Shown: one piece after another, positions 26,077-35,132 of the stretch | Layout: every line of letters begins with the position of its first letter | Position numbering within the stretch: position 1 is the first letter of the stretch | Assembly (NCBI RefSeq): GCF_000300195.1 | Contig: NZ_AMQH01000011.1 | Coordinates: 270,963 to 334,962 of the forward strand | Length of the DNA: 64,000 nucleotides | Source: Clostridium tunisiense TJ | GTDB taxonomy: Bacteria; Bacillota; Clostridia; Clostridiales; Clostridiaceae | Direction of reading: 5' to 3' | Position numbers and translations under genes: made by a program | Notes under the pieces: generated by a model | Database searches by the model: none | What the model was told of the DNA's origin: nothing | What the model saw: only the letters and a program-made list of their open reading frames with translations

Positions 26077-27525
26077 TCAATTAATACTTTTCAAGGAAAA
26101 GAAAATTGAAGTTCCTTCACCTAACTCACTTTCAGCCCAAATCTTCCCCTTATGTTCTTCTATAATTTTTTTAGCAATTGCAAGGCCCAGTCCTGTTCCT
26201 CCCACAGTTGTTCCCCTGGATACATCACTTCTATAAAATCTTTCAAAAATATAGGATAGTGATTCCTCTGGTATACCCTTACCATTATCTTTTATTTCAA
26301 CTGTAATATAATCCTTGCTTTCACTTAGGATTATATCTACCTTTAGTTTTTCATCTTTTTTATACTTTATAGAATTTCCAACAATATTCATTATGGTTCT
26401 TTTTATTTGCTGCACATCAATTTCTGCATATATTAATTTTTCTGGCAGAATTGAAGTTAGCTCAACCTCTGATGTATCTAAATCAAAGCTAATTTCATCT
26501 ACACAATCTTTTATATAGCTTACCATATCAACCCTTTGATATTTAAAATTTTCCTTATTTAAATCCAGCTTTGAGAATAAAAATAAGTCATTAATCAAAT
26601 TATCCATGTAAATAGCTTTAGTGTATATAGTGGTAACATACTTATCCATCTTCTCTGGTGTATCTGCTACACCATCCTTTATCCCCTCCACATACCCTTT
26701 AATAGAGGTAATAGGGGTTTTTAAATCATGAGATATATTTGAAATTAATTCTCTTCTATTTTCTTCATACTGCTGTTGGAGTTCTAAGGATTCCTTTAGT
26801 CTTAATCTCATTTCTTCAAAGGTCTGACTGAGTTGTGCTATCTCATCTTTTGAATTAATCTTAATATTATAATCTAAGTTTCCTTGTTTTATTTCATTTG
26901 CTGCCTTTTCTAACTCTTTTAAAGGTTTTACTAGGGTTCTTGAAGTCCAATAGCTTAACATCATATTTGTAAGTATTAGTATAATTAGAGAAAAAATTAA
27001 AATTATAAAAGAACTTTCTCTATAAATTCTTTTAAAGGTCTCTAAATTAACAATATAAAAAATACTACTTTCGCTACCATCCTTTAAGTAAAAATCTTGT
27101 TGTCCTAAAATGTATAGTCCTTCTCCTGGTGGAACTTTTTTTTCTGAATTAAAGGGAGGCAAAGTTTCCACCTTAATATAATCTTTAACAAGTTCTGACT
27201 CATAAATTATTTTATTATTTACTACTAGCACAATTCCCGTGTTACTAACTGTTGAGGTTTTCTCCAGTTCAAGTAAGTATTCACTTTCAACAATTTTGTC
27301 AGGGTCCTGTAATATTTGTCTATTTACCTTTTTTTGAAACTTATTGTTTGAGGTTATAACTTCTGTAAAAAGTTTGTAAGTATTTTTTTCAAATTTACTA
27401 GCGTTACCCTCCTCTACTTTTCCTACCACATGATTAAGAAAAATATTGCTTATTACGGCTATTAGAATAAATGGAATTATTATCATTGCTATATAAGTGA
27501 GCCTTAACCTTGATTTTATAGTCAT
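26077..27525 (-). CDS. Sensor histidine kinase
   Basis: A 482-residue membrane kinase. Two membrane helices (~8-28 and ~172-193) flank an extracytoplasmic sensor domain of ~140 residues. HAMP follows (TSRTLVKPLKELEKAANEIKQGNLDY), then HisKA with the phosphorylated histidine in ELISNISHDLKTPITSIKGYVEG. The ATPase domain has an N box (KRTIMNIVGNSIKY), DNGKGIPEE, FYRSD and GGTGLGLAIAKKIIEEHKG. With the response regulator it forms a complete two-component system that likely senses an extracellular compound handled by the adjacent MacAB-type exporter. Confidence 0.95.
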   Translation of the reverse strand: MTIKSRLRLTYIAMIIIPFILIAVISNIFLNHVVGKVEEGNASKFEKNTYKLFTEVITSNNKFQKKVNRQILQDPDKIVESEYLLELEKTSTVSNTGIVLVVNNKIIYESELVKDYIKVETLPPFNSEKKVPPGEGLYILGQQDFYLKDGSESSIFYIVNLETFKRIYRESSFIILIFSLIILILTNMMLSYWTSRTLVKPLKELEKAANEIKQGNLDYNIKINSKDEIAQLSQTFEEMRLRLKESLELQQQYEENRRELISNISHDLKTPITSIKGYVEGIKDGVADTPEKMDKYVTTIYTKAIYMDNLINDLFLFSKLDLNKENFKYQRVDMVSYIKDCVDEISFDLDTSEVELTSILPEKLIYAEIDVQQIKRTIMNIVGNSIKYKKDEKLKVDIILSESKDYITVEIKDNGKGIPEESLSYIFERFYRSDVSRGTTVGGTGLGLAIAKKIIEEHKGKIWAESELGEGTSIFFSLKSIN

Positions 27526-27565
27526 GTATAATTATTTCCTTTCTATTTTAACTAAAACCATTTTA

Positions 27566-28786
27566 CTATTCATATCTAAGAGCTTCTATTGGATCTAGAT
27601 TAGCTGCCTTTCTCGCAGGATAAATTCCAAAGAATATTCCCACTGCTGAGGAGAATAATATAGCTCCCACAATAACTTCAGTAGAAAGCCTTGGAGTTAT
27701 ATTTGCGAAACTTCCTAGCATATAAGCTCCCGAAATACCAATTATCATACCAATAATTCCCCCAATTAGAGATATTATAACAGATTCAGTTAAAAATTGA
27801 AGTAAAATTGCATTGGTTGTTGCACCAATTGACTTTCTAATTCCTATTTCCCTGGTTCTTTCAGTTACAGAAACAAGCATAATATTCATTACTCCAATTC
27901 CACCCACTAGTAATGAAATAGCTGCTACAGCACTTATGAAAGCGGTGAAAATTCCTAATATGTTATTAATTTGATCTAATTGATTTAAGGCATTTTGTGC
28001 CTTATATAGATCCTTACCCCTATTATTATGCCTACTTTCAAGGATATTTATTGCTCCACTGCCTGCATTCTCTGAAGTGGATTTTTCTGTAGCCATAACA
28101 CTTATTTTATCTAAGGAAAACTCACTAGAGTACATATTTTGGAGTAAGGTCGCTGGTACATACATAAGAGCAGGTCTTTGGCTCATATCAACCCCAAAGT
28201 CTCCCATAATAGATTTTGTAACTCCAACAACTGTTACTTTAATTGGAGATGCATTTGAACCTATCTTTAAACTTTTCCCTACAGCATCTTCATATCCAAA
28301 GAGAAGCTTTGCTGATACTTCATCTAAAATTACTATATTTTTTCCCTCAAGATACTCCCTTTCATTGAAAGGTCTTCCATATACGAATTCCATATTTTGT
28401 ATTATTAAGCCATCAGTGTTGGTACCTGTGATACTCGCTCTTTTACTAAGAGTCTCTGATACTGCTACCCCTTGTTTTGATATACTAGGTGCAATATATT
28501 TAACGGTTTCTACATTATTTTTAATTTGTTTAATATCTTCAAAAGTAATAGAATCACTTTTAGAAGCTTTGGTACTATCAACAGAAATATTTATTGTAGA
28601 TGAACCAATCTTTTCAAATTCACCTGTAATGGTACTTTGTCCTCCTTGCCCCAATGCTACAATAGCAATTACTGAGCTTATACCTATAATTATACCTAAC
28701 ATAGTTAAAAAGGAGCGCATCTTATTTGAAATAATGCTATCTACAGCCATTTTAAAGTTTTCTGACAAGTTACTTATAAAATTCAT
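27566..28786 (-). CDS. MacB-like ABC transporter permease (FtsX family)
   Basis: A 406-residue permease. The N-terminal helix (MRSFLTMLGIIIGISSVIAIVALGQGGQ) is followed by a ~230-residue extracytoplasmic MacB core. Three C-terminal helices follow, with the diagnostic GGIGVMNIMLVSVTERTREIGIRKSIGAT and IYPARKAANLDPIEALRYE at the end. Such permeases work with an adaptor to move peptides or drugs out of the envelope mechanically. It starts 14 bp after the ATPase gene; the ATG used is 6 nt after GAAGGAGTG. Confidence 0.93.
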   Translation of the reverse strand: MNFISNLSENFKMAVDSIISNKMRSFLTMLGIIIGISSVIAIVALGQGGQSTITGEFEKIGSSTINISVDSTKASKSDSITFEDIKQIKNNVETVKYIAPSISKQGVAVSETLSKRASITGTNTDGLIIQNMEFVYGRPFNEREYLEGKNIVILDEVSAKLLFGYEDAVGKSLKIGSNASPIKVTVVGVTKSIMGDFGVDMSQRPALMYVPATLLQNMYSSEFSLDKISVMATEKSTSENAGSGAINILESRHNNRGKDLYKAQNALNQLDQINNILGIFTAFISAVAAISLLVGGIGVMNIMLVSVTERTREIGIRKSIGATTNAILLQFLTESVIISLIGGIIGMIIGISGAYMLGSFANITPRLSTEVIVGAILFSSAVGIFFGIYPARKAANLDPIEALRYE

Positions 28787-28800
28787 AATCCACACTCCTT

Positions 28801-29493
28801 CTATAATAAAATTCTATCCTTAACTGAGTAATCTTCTACTATTTCCCCATCTTTGAACCTAACCACTCTTTTAGTATGCTGTGCAATATCTGGTTCATGG
28901 GTAACCATTATTATAGTAGCTCCTTCATTATTTAAATCCTGAAATATTTTCATTATTTCAACTGATGATTTAGTATCTAAATTTCCTGTAGGTTCATCAG
29001 CCATTATTACAGCTGGGTTATTCACTATAGCCCTAGCTATAGCAACCCTTTGTTTTTGTCCCCCTGAAATTTCGTTTGGTCTATGCTTAACTCTATCACT
29101 TAAGCCCACCCTATCTAGAGCTATTAAAGCCTTTTCACGTCGCTCACCTTTAGGTACTCCAGCATAGGCCATTGGTAGCTCTACATTTTCAAGAATTGTC
29201 ATTCTAGGAAGTAAGTTGAAAGCTTGAAATACAAACCCGATTTCCTTATTTCTAATTAAAGCTAGCTCATTATCACTAAGATTAGAAACATTTTTTCCAT
29301 TTAATATATAGGTTCCATTATCCATTTTGTCAAGACAACCTAAGATATTCATCATAGTAGATTTTCCTGACCCTGAAGGTCCCATTATAGAAGTAAATTC
29401 TCCCTTTTCTATTCTTAAGTTTATATTTTTAAGAGCAGTAAAATTAATTTCTCCAGTAACATATTTTTTTACTATGTTTTTAACTTCTAACAT
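28801..29493 (-). CDS. MacB/LolD-type ABC transporter ATPase
   Basis: A 230-residue ATPase with Walker [11 protein letters not shown]-loop [12 protein letters not shown], signature [14 protein letters not shown], Walker [13 protein letters not shown] and the switch histidine in MVTHEPD. The [16 protein letters not shown] stretch is typical of the MacB/LolD subfamily. It powers the permease encoded just downstream. Its ATG overlaps the adaptor stop by one base (TAATG), indicating translational coupling. Confidence 0.96.
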   Translation of the reverse strand: MLEVKNIVKKYVTGEINFTALKNINLRIEKGEFTSIMGPSGSGKSTMMNILGCLDKMDNGTYILNGKNVSNLSDNELALIRNKEIGFVFQAFNLLPRMTILENVELPMAYAGVPKGERREKALIALDRVGLSDRVKHRPNEISGGQKQRVAIARAIVNNPAVIMADEPTGNLDTKSSVEIMKIFQDLNNEGATIIMVTHEPDIAQHTKRVVRFKDGEIVEDYSVKDRILL

Positions 29494-30698
29494 TATTTCT
29501 CCTCTCCCCCAGCTTCTTTAACAACCTCACCAGACTTCATATTAGTACTTGGGTTTAAAATTACTTTCTCTCCTGGGGTTATTCCTTCTACTACCTCTGC
29601 TTCCATATCAGACTGAAGCCCTAGCACAATCTTCTTTTCCACAACTTTATTTCCTTCAATTGAGAAAACATAGGCCTTTCCTTCCTTATCACTTCTAATA
29701 CTTTCTGCTGGAATCCTTAACACACTTTTTACCTCTCCAAGTAGTAAATCCACATCTGCATCAAAATCAACCTTTAACCCTTCAGCCTTATCAACAATAT
29801 CAATTTCTACTGAAAGCGTTGTTTCTGTGCCTGCTGCTGATGGAGCTTTTTTAGCTATTGGATCTATAAAGGATACCGCTCCCTTATACTCCTTGCCATC
29901 ATATTTAATCACTGCCTCTTGTCCTAATTTAATTTTTGATGCATCATACTTACCAGCAGATAATACAACTTTAAGATTGTCCACATCTTGAACTGTTATA
30001 GCTGGCTGAGTTGCTACAGTAGTTGTGGCGCCTTCAACAAGGTTTACTGCCGTTACAACTCCATTAAAGTCCGCAACTAAAGTACTCTGACTTTTTGAAA
30101 GGCTGCTTTTTGCATTATCTAAATTTAGCTTTTGTAGTGCTATATTATTATCTGATTGTTTAAGCTGCTCACTTGAGAAGGGTTCTTTTAAAGAATCCTT
30201 TTTTGTAATAAGAGGAGCCTTTTGACTTTCTAACTGAGGAACCTTTGCTGCCTCAGCTGGATTTTTCTTAGCTTCTTCAATTTGAGCCTCTAAATCTGAT
30301 ATTTGTTTCTTTAAATCTGCAATAGTACCTTTAACCTCATTATTGCTGTTTACTTGGTTTTGTTTAGTTAGAACAGCATTATCATAGCTAAGCTGGGCTT
30401 GCTTAACAGCAATATTAGGATCAGTTACCTCAAATTCAGCTAGCACTTGTCCCTTTTCAACTCTATCTCCAACTTTCACATTTACTTTTTTCACTTTACC
30501 CTGAATTGCAAAATAATCTTTGCTATTTTTTGATTTAATTGTAGCAGTAGTTGATAGATACGCCTTCACATCTCCTTGTGTTACCTCTGAAGTTTTTACA
30601 GTTGCTCCTACCTCTTTGCCTTCTTTCCTAGTCGCTATAAATATTCCACCTGTGATTACAGTTGTAATTAATATAAAAGTTATTACTTTCTTTTTCAT
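29493..30698 (-). CDS. HlyD/MacA-like efflux adaptor
   Basis: A 401-residue adaptor. The N-terminal membrane anchor ([21 protein letters not shown]) is followed by a biotinyl-lipoyl half-motif ([24 protein letters not shown]). A coiled-coil hairpin (~115-190) comes next, then the second half-motif ([22 protein letters not shown]) and beta-barrel/membrane-proximal domains. In Gram-positives this YknX-type adaptor works with the MacB-like permease. It is the first gene of the five-gene operon. The start is the ATG 8 nt after GGAGG. Confidence 0.93.
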   Translation of the reverse strand: MKKKVITFILITTVITGGIFIATRKEGKEVGATVKTSEVTQGDVKAYLSTTATIKSKNSKDYFAIQGKVKKVNVKVGDRVEKGQVLAEFEVTDPNIAVKQAQLSYDNAVLTKQNQVNSNNEVKGTIADLKKQISDLEAQIEEAKKNPAEAAKVPQLESQKAPLITKKDSLKEPFSSEQLKQSDNNIALQKLNLDNAKSSLSKSQSTLVADFNGVVTAVNLVEGATTTVATQPAITVQDVDNLKVVLSAGKYDASKIKLGQEAVIKYDGKEYKGAVSFIDPIAKKAPSAAGTETTLSVEIDIVDKAEGLKVDFDADVDLLLGEVKSVLRIPAESIRSDKEGKAYVFSIEGNKVVEKKIVLGLQSDMEAEVVEGITPGEKVILNPSTNMKSGEVVKEAGGEEK

Positions 30699-30882
30699 AA
30701 TTTGGGCCTCCATTAATTTTTATTTAATTATCATAATGTAATTGTACAAGGTGACTATAAAGCGCCCTTAAAGTAATTCTTAAATATTTCTAAAATAACT
30801 TTAAAATATTTATAAAGTCATATTACTTCTTGAAGAAGTTTTCATATGATAGCTCCTTAATCTTAAAGTAGATCCCTAATAA

Positions 30883-30926
30883 AAAATGCAGATATAAACT
30901 TTAATATCAGTTCATATCTGCATTTT
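30883..30926 (-). terminator. Terminator of the methyltransferase gene
   Basis: 13-bp stem AAAATGCAGATAT / ATATCTGCATTTT, with T-run on the minus strand. It lies 49 bp past the methyltransferase stop and upstream of the exporter operon. Confidence 0.85.
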
Positions 30927-30974
30927 ACTTTTATAAATTTAAAATCCTAACTCTTTTATACTTTCCCCTCTGAC

Positions 30975-31571
30975 TTAAACATTAATTTCCATGTTAAAAT
31001 CATCTTTTCTTTTCCGAAAAATATAAGTAACAAAAAAACCTCTTTCATCTTGATTTTCATTATACTCAATTAACTGAAAGAACTTTAATATATCTTCAAA
31101 ATCAGTTGGTTGGATTAAATCTTCCTTTCTAATTTTAGAATCAGCTTTATGCTTATATCCAAAACCAGAAACAAATAGAATACCTTCCTCAGTTATATGG
31201 CTTTGAATCTCTTTAAGTTGCTGTTTACTTAGTCTATAATGATTAATTAAAATATTATCGAAAATCCCCATATGATTTAAAGCATTTTGTATTGTTAAAT
31301 CAATTTGTATTGTATTTACTGTATAACTATTTCTTTCTGCAAACATGTTCAAACGTTGAAGTGCTTTATTACTAAAATCTACGCCTGTAACTTTAAAGCC
31401 TTTCTCAATTAGGAATAAGGTATTTCTACCGTCACCACATGCTATATCAAGAACAGTGCCTTTCTTAAAATATCTAATACTTTGTACTAAAGTATTTTCT
31501 GGACTTAGTGGATTAGCACCTCTATTAACAAACTTTTCATCCCAAAATTCTTTGTTTCCCATATACTCCAT
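30975..31571 (-). CDS. Class I SAM-dependent methyltransferase (TehB-like)
   Basis: A 198-residue methyltransferase. Motif I is TVLDIACGDGRNTLFLIEKGFKVTGVDFS (~45-75); IQIDL and NILINHYRLS mark later motifs. The DIACGDGRNT form with an N-terminal FWDEKF element is like TehB and thiopurine-type small-molecule methyltransferases. The substrate is unknown. The start has GGGGGG upstream. It is the first gene of the long same-strand cluster of modification enzymes. Confidence 0.85.
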   Translation of the reverse strand: MEYMGNKEFWDEKFVNRGANPLSPENTLVQSIRYFKKGTVLDIACGDGRNTLFLIEKGFKVTGVDFSNKALQRLNMFAERNSYTVNTIQIDLTIQNALNHMGIFDNILINHYRLSKQQLKEIQSHITEEGILFVSGFGYKHKADSKIRKEDLIQPTDFEDILKFFQLIEYNENQDERGFFVTYIFRKRKDDFNMEINV

Positions 31572-31664
31572 TTAATCCCCCCCCCATGCTAGATAAACTT
31601 TACAAAATTTTTATATTGTATCCTAAGCTACTAGGAGACAATATAAGAATAAAACTAAGAATAT

Positions 31665-32219
31665 TTATTCCAACTTTTCATTTAATAAAACCATATGTAT
31701 ATGGTCTTCCCATTTACCATTTATTTTTAAATATTTGTAGGCTAACCCTTCATTATAAAACCCTAATTTTTCAACTACTCTCATAGAGCGGTTATTTTTC
31801 GGCATAATATTTGCTTCAATTCTATGCAATCCAAATTCATTAAACATAACTTCAATTCCCTTTTGAATTGCTTCTGATATATAACCTTTATTAATTTCAT
31901 CCTTATCTAATTTATAACCAAGTGTACAGGATAGAAAAGCACCTCTAACAATGTTACTAAAGCCAACAGTTCCTATTATTCTGTTTTCATCTTCCTTTTT
32001 AAAAATCCATAATCTTAAAGCATTATTATTTTCAATACTGGATAATTCTTTATCCAGTTGTTCTTCCTGATACTGCTTAGTGTAAAATTCCTTCTTCTTC
32101 ACTGGTTCCCACTGTTCTAAAAAACACTTATTATTTAAATAATAGTCAATAACCAACTCTGCATAGGATTTGTCTATCACTTTTAGCACAAGTCTTTCCG
32201 TTTCATAAACTTTTTGCAT
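31665..32219 (-). CDS. GNAT acetyltransferase (RimJ/RimL type)
   Basis: About 184 residues. It opens with ETERLVLKVIDKSYAELVIDYYLNN, then SCTLGYKLDKDEINKGYISEAIQKGIEVMF (acetyl-CoA pyrophosphate loop) and HRIEANIMPKNNRSMRVVEKLGFYNEG, the RimJ/RimL order. These acetylate protein N-termini or small molecules. The start was moved to ATG after GGGGAGTG, which lies inside the end of the short upstream frame. Specificity unknown. Confidence 0.88.
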   Translation of the reverse strand: MQKVYETERLVLKVIDKSYAELVIDYYLNNKCFLEQWEPVKKKEFYTKQYQEEQLDKELSSIENNNALRLWIFKKEDENRIIGTVGFSNIVRGAFLSCTLGYKLDKDEINKGYISEAIQKGIEVMFNEFGLHRIEANIMPKNNRSMRVVEKLGFYNEGLAYKYLKINGKWEDHIHMVLLNEKLE

Positions 32220-32224
32220 TAAAA

Positions 32225-32476
32225 TCACTCCCCAAAGGTATCTATGATTAGTATAAAGACGTCTCTACCCAGAAATATTATATCATTACCGCAAGTAATA
32301 CTAAATCTTACATAAACAGGTATAGCTCCTACTAATGTAATACTATTTACTACTGCAAATAAATACTCCCCTTTGCTTATTATATCTTGTACATTTATTG
32401 ATTTTAGGTTAGAATAATATTGTTGGGTAAAGAGTGGTGGTGTAAAAACTTTTAACTTTTTATTATAAAACAACAT
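32225..32476 (-). CDS. Uncharacterised 83-residue frame, possibly a gene remnant
   Basis: Not recognised. The frame begins MLFYNKKLKVFTPPLF and ends LIIDTFGE; the second half is hydrophobic beta-like. It has no ribosome binding site and starts only ~40 bp after a terminator, so it may lack a promoter. Its end carries the ribosome site of the GNAT gene, and its stop lies 5 bp before that start. It could be the 3' end of a decayed gene. Confidence 0.3.
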   Translation of the reverse strand: MLFYNKKLKVFTPPLFTQQYYSNLKSINVQDIISKGEYLFAVVNSITLVGAIPVYVRFSITCGNDIIFLGRDVFILIIDTFGE

Positions 32477-32514
32477 TCACACATTGTAAATACAAATTTT
32501 AAATTTATACATAA

Positions 32515-32543
32515 AAAAAGGAAGTTTTAAAAACTTCCTTTTT
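32515..32543 (-). terminator. Terminator of the small membrane-protein gene
   Basis: AAAAAGGAAGTTT pairs with AAACTTCCTTTTT (13 bp, 3-nt loop), with a T-run on the minus strand, 88 bp past the stop of the gene at 32631. Confidence 0.85.
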
Positions 32544-32630
32544 ATTTTGCAATAAATCTTGTAAAGAGTGCTATATTTGCTTAATTTACTTTGACAAATC
32601 AAAATTCCTATCTCATTTTTATAATTAATT

Positions 32631-33056
32631 CTATTTATCTTCTATCTGTGTATGTAGTTTTAAAATAGCGCAAAATAGAATGACTAAATTAAGAATAATA
32701 AATACTACTTGAGCTAAGAAACCAAAGGATAATGCCGATTGAGATTGCATAGCATCACCAATTTTAATTCTATTATTTATTAATGTTGCTATGGGTCCTT
32801 GTACATATTCTTTCAAATATATTACGCTTAATATCCCTATAGTTACACTTAATATCTTGCTATTACTTATTTTTAATAGACATAATACTGCCAACATAAA
32901 TATTATATAAACTATGAAAAACTTAGTTGCACTTAGTACCTCAATATCAAAAATCATAAACTCAAGCTTATGCCATAATGTAAACATATAAGACAAAATA
33001 ATATATGCTATTGTGCAACTTGTATTAAAGACTTTTCCATTTTTAAAACCCACCAT
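32631..33056 (-). CDS. Hypothetical four-helix membrane protein
   Basis: Not recognised. About 141 residues with four hydrophobic segments: FNTSCTIAYIILSYMFTLWH, TKFFIVYIIFMLAVLCLLKI, ILSVTIGILSVIYL and FLAQVVFIILNLVILFCAIL. A loop between helices 3 and 4 is polar (GPIATLINNRIKIGDAMQSQ). The start was set at ATG 7-8 nt after GGGGGG; an earlier ATG overlaps that site. It is a single-gene unit with its own terminator. Confidence 0.6.
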   Translation of the reverse strand: MVGFKNGKVFNTSCTIAYIILSYMFTLWHKLEFMIFDIEVLSATKFFIVYIIFMLAVLCLLKISNSKILSVTIGILSVIYLKEYVQGPIATLINNRIKIGDAMQSQSALSFGFLAQVVFIILNLVILFCAILKLHTQIEDK

Positions 33057-33180
33057 AACAAATCCCCCCTTTTTATTTTTCAATACTCTGAATACAACAT
33101 TCAGTCTTAAGAATAATCATACTTAATTTTCTAATAGGATAATTTTTCTTCATTATCTCTTTTTAAGGTATGACATTTCC

Positions 33181-33567
33181 TTACTCAAGCTCAGCAAAAA
33201 TTTCATGTATGTTTCCATCTGGATCAGCAAATAATGCCGTTCTTTGATTCCATGGCATATTCTTGGGTGATTGGATGGCTGCTGCTCCCATTTCAATTAA
33301 TTCTTTGAAGGACTTGTCTACCTCCTCTGGATTTTCACAAGGGAAAGCAAGTTCAAACCCCTGCCCTAATGGTTCCTTTTCATATTCCTTACTATAATCA
33401 TACATAACTTCTCTCATGCAAATAGCAAATCTTACCCCAATATTTTCAAACTCAACGTAGTTTCCTAGGTCACTTTTTATCTTGAAGCCAAGAACCTCAT
33501 TGTAAAACTTTCTCATTGCATCTATATCATTTGTCCAAATTGTAATAAGATTGATTTCTGCTTTCAT
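33181..33567 (-). CDS. VOC-family (glyoxalase/bleomycin-resistance fold) protein
   Basis: A 128-residue VOC protein. It has INLITIWTNDIDAMRKFYNEVLGFKI at the start and a closing NQRTALFADPDGNIHEIFAELE with the second-module metal glutamate. The conserved first-module histidine is not obvious, so it may bind rather than turn over ligands. Related proteins include glyoxalase I, FosA-type fosfomycin enzymes and bleomycin-binding proteins; which applies is unknown. The start has AAGGAGG 7 nt upstream. Confidence 0.85.
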   Translation of the reverse strand: MKAEINLITIWTNDIDAMRKFYNEVLGFKIKSDLGNYVEFENIGVRFAICMREVMYDYSKEYEKEPLGQGFELAFPCENPEEVDKSFKELIEMGAAAIQSPKNMPWNQRTALFADPDGNIHEIFAELE

Positions 33568-33748
33568 TATTCTCCTCCTTGTTAATTTTATCTAATTGTA
33601 TTTGTTATTTGTTTATCTAACCTTGCCTTTCCTAAAACACTTTAAATAGTAAAGTCAACCTGAGCAATGAATCCGGTTTTTAGTTCAATTTATAAAAATA
33701 TTATGGATCAAAAATATCGGACTTTTATTTTGGTATTATTTAGACTCT

Positions 33749-34498
33749 CTATCTCTGAGCAATTATGCAATCATGAAATTCCCCCACAAGCTCTTTTGAA
33801 TACCAAACTCCATATTTTATTTCCCTAATAATAAATCCGTTCCTCCAATAAAATTCTTTTACAATTTCTTCATTATGTGCAAATCCATTTTCAGGCACTT
33901 CTTTATCTAAACTATATGAATCTTCATTAACTCTGTATTTTATGTCAAGATATGACTTTCCCATTTTAATCTGATTACTTATAAATTTATTATATAGATT
34001 AAGCGAAGCTATAAAAAATCCACCTTTTTTTAATACTCTATGGACTTCTTTTAAATATGAATCTATATCTGCTAAATACATATGAGTAAACACAGACCAC
34101 ATTATCACAATATCTACTGATTCATCTTCTATAGGGAAAATAATATCTTTGCATTTTAATTTCCCATCTTGTGAATACACACCATTGTATGCATCTATAA
34201 GTTTAAATTGAAAATTATTATTTACTTTTGATATATTATCTACACAATAAGAAAGTAATTCCTTATTGCTATCTATTCCAATAAATTGGCCCTGTCCACT
34301 TAAATAATCCAAAAAGTGAATGGCTATTCTCCCACAGCCACATCCGATATCTAATATCTTTTGGTCTGGTTTTATAGATAACCACTGAATAATTTTTTCT
34401 GACTGCTCCTTTCCCAAATTAAAATAATAATTCTTATCATCAAAAGGCCCAGTCCAGTTTCTAATCTCAGGATCAGGAATAAGTTTCTTGATTTCCAT
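33749..34498 (-). CDS. Class I SAM-dependent methyltransferase
   Basis: A 249-residue methyltransferase. Motif I is KILDIGCGCGRIAIHFLDYLSG (~45-66), followed by FIGIDSNKELLSYC. DIVIMWSVFTHMYLADIDSYLKEVHRVLKKGGFF is the motif IV to post-II block. The N-terminal RNWTGPFDDKNYYFNLGKEQSEKI is typical of a clostridial group of unknown substrate. The start was shifted to the second ATG, which follows GGAGGTAATT. Confidence 0.85.
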   Translation of the reverse strand: MEIKKLIPDPEIRNWTGPFDDKNYYFNLGKEQSEKIIQWLSIKPDQKILDIGCGCGRIAIHFLDYLSGQGQFIGIDSNKELLSYCVDNISKVNNNFQFKLIDAYNGVYSQDGKLKCKDIIFPIEDESVDIVIMWSVFTHMYLADIDSYLKEVHRVLKKGGFFIASLNLYNKFISNQIKMGKSYLDIKYRVNEDSYSLDKEVPENGFAHNEEIVKEFYWRNGFIIREIKYGVWYSKELVGEFHDCIIAQR

Positions 34499-34644
34499 AA
34501 TTACCTCCATACATTATTCTTATAGTTCTAAGCTAACAGTAATCTAAAAAATCATATACAAAGCTTAACTTTCTCATATCAAAATCCTTATCTCTTCATT
34601 CAAATCAAACATTAGAACTAAAGGCTATAACTAATTTAATAATG

Positions 34645-35115
34645 TTATTCTTTTGAAACAATGTGTTCAATAGAGTCGATATTCATTAACAGTTTAGTTT
34701 TAAAAAATTCTGGAATTATATTAGCTTCAGCCAAACTTTCTACTGATAACCAATGCAGACTTTCTTTGGTGCCTTGGTCCGTGAATTTTCTATAAGATAA
34801 ATCTATATCGGAAGTATCTTTCATTAAGTAATAAAAGGTTACTTCATGATGCGCTTGTCCTTTCACCTGAAAAAATCTTTCCTGAATAAAGCATAGTTTA
34901 TCAATTTGAAATTCAATGCCTGTTTCCTCATAGACTTCACGAATAATAGCTTCCTCGGAGGTTTCATTCATTCTAACCTTTCCACCAACAGTATAATAGC
35001 AGGAATAATCCTCATATTTTGCCATAAGCAAACAATTGTCTTTGATAATAATTGCCGCAACTCTGTAAGTAAAACAACCTTGAGGATTTTTAAATACTAT
35101 ATTTTCCTCTTCCAC
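34645..35115 (-). CDS. Nudix hydrolase
   Basis: About 156 residues. The Nudix box reads GGKVRMNETSEEAIIREVYEETGIEF (~45-70), matching GX5EX7REUXEEXGU. The domain is preceded by FTYRVAAIIIKDNCLLMAKYED. It likely hydrolyses a nucleoside diphosphate derivative. The start is a GTG 6 nt after GGGGAGG; it lies just past the MFS stop (the longer frame overlaps it by one base), so the two genes are probably co-expressed. Confidence 0.88.
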   Translation of the reverse strand: MEEENIVFKNPQGCFTYRVAAIIIKDNCLLMAKYEDYSCYYTVGGKVRMNETSEEAIIREVYEETGIEFQIDKLCFIQERFFQVKGQAHHEVTFYYLMKDTSDIDLSYRKFTDQGTKESLHWLSVESLAEANIIPEFFKTKLLMNIDSIEHIVSKE

Positions 35116-35132
35116 AGGCACCCTCCCCTTCA

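Noticed and set aside
28077..28823. 248-codon frame antisense to the MacB-like permease
   Set aside because: The opposite strand encodes a complete permease in an operon; the antisense product resembles nothing.
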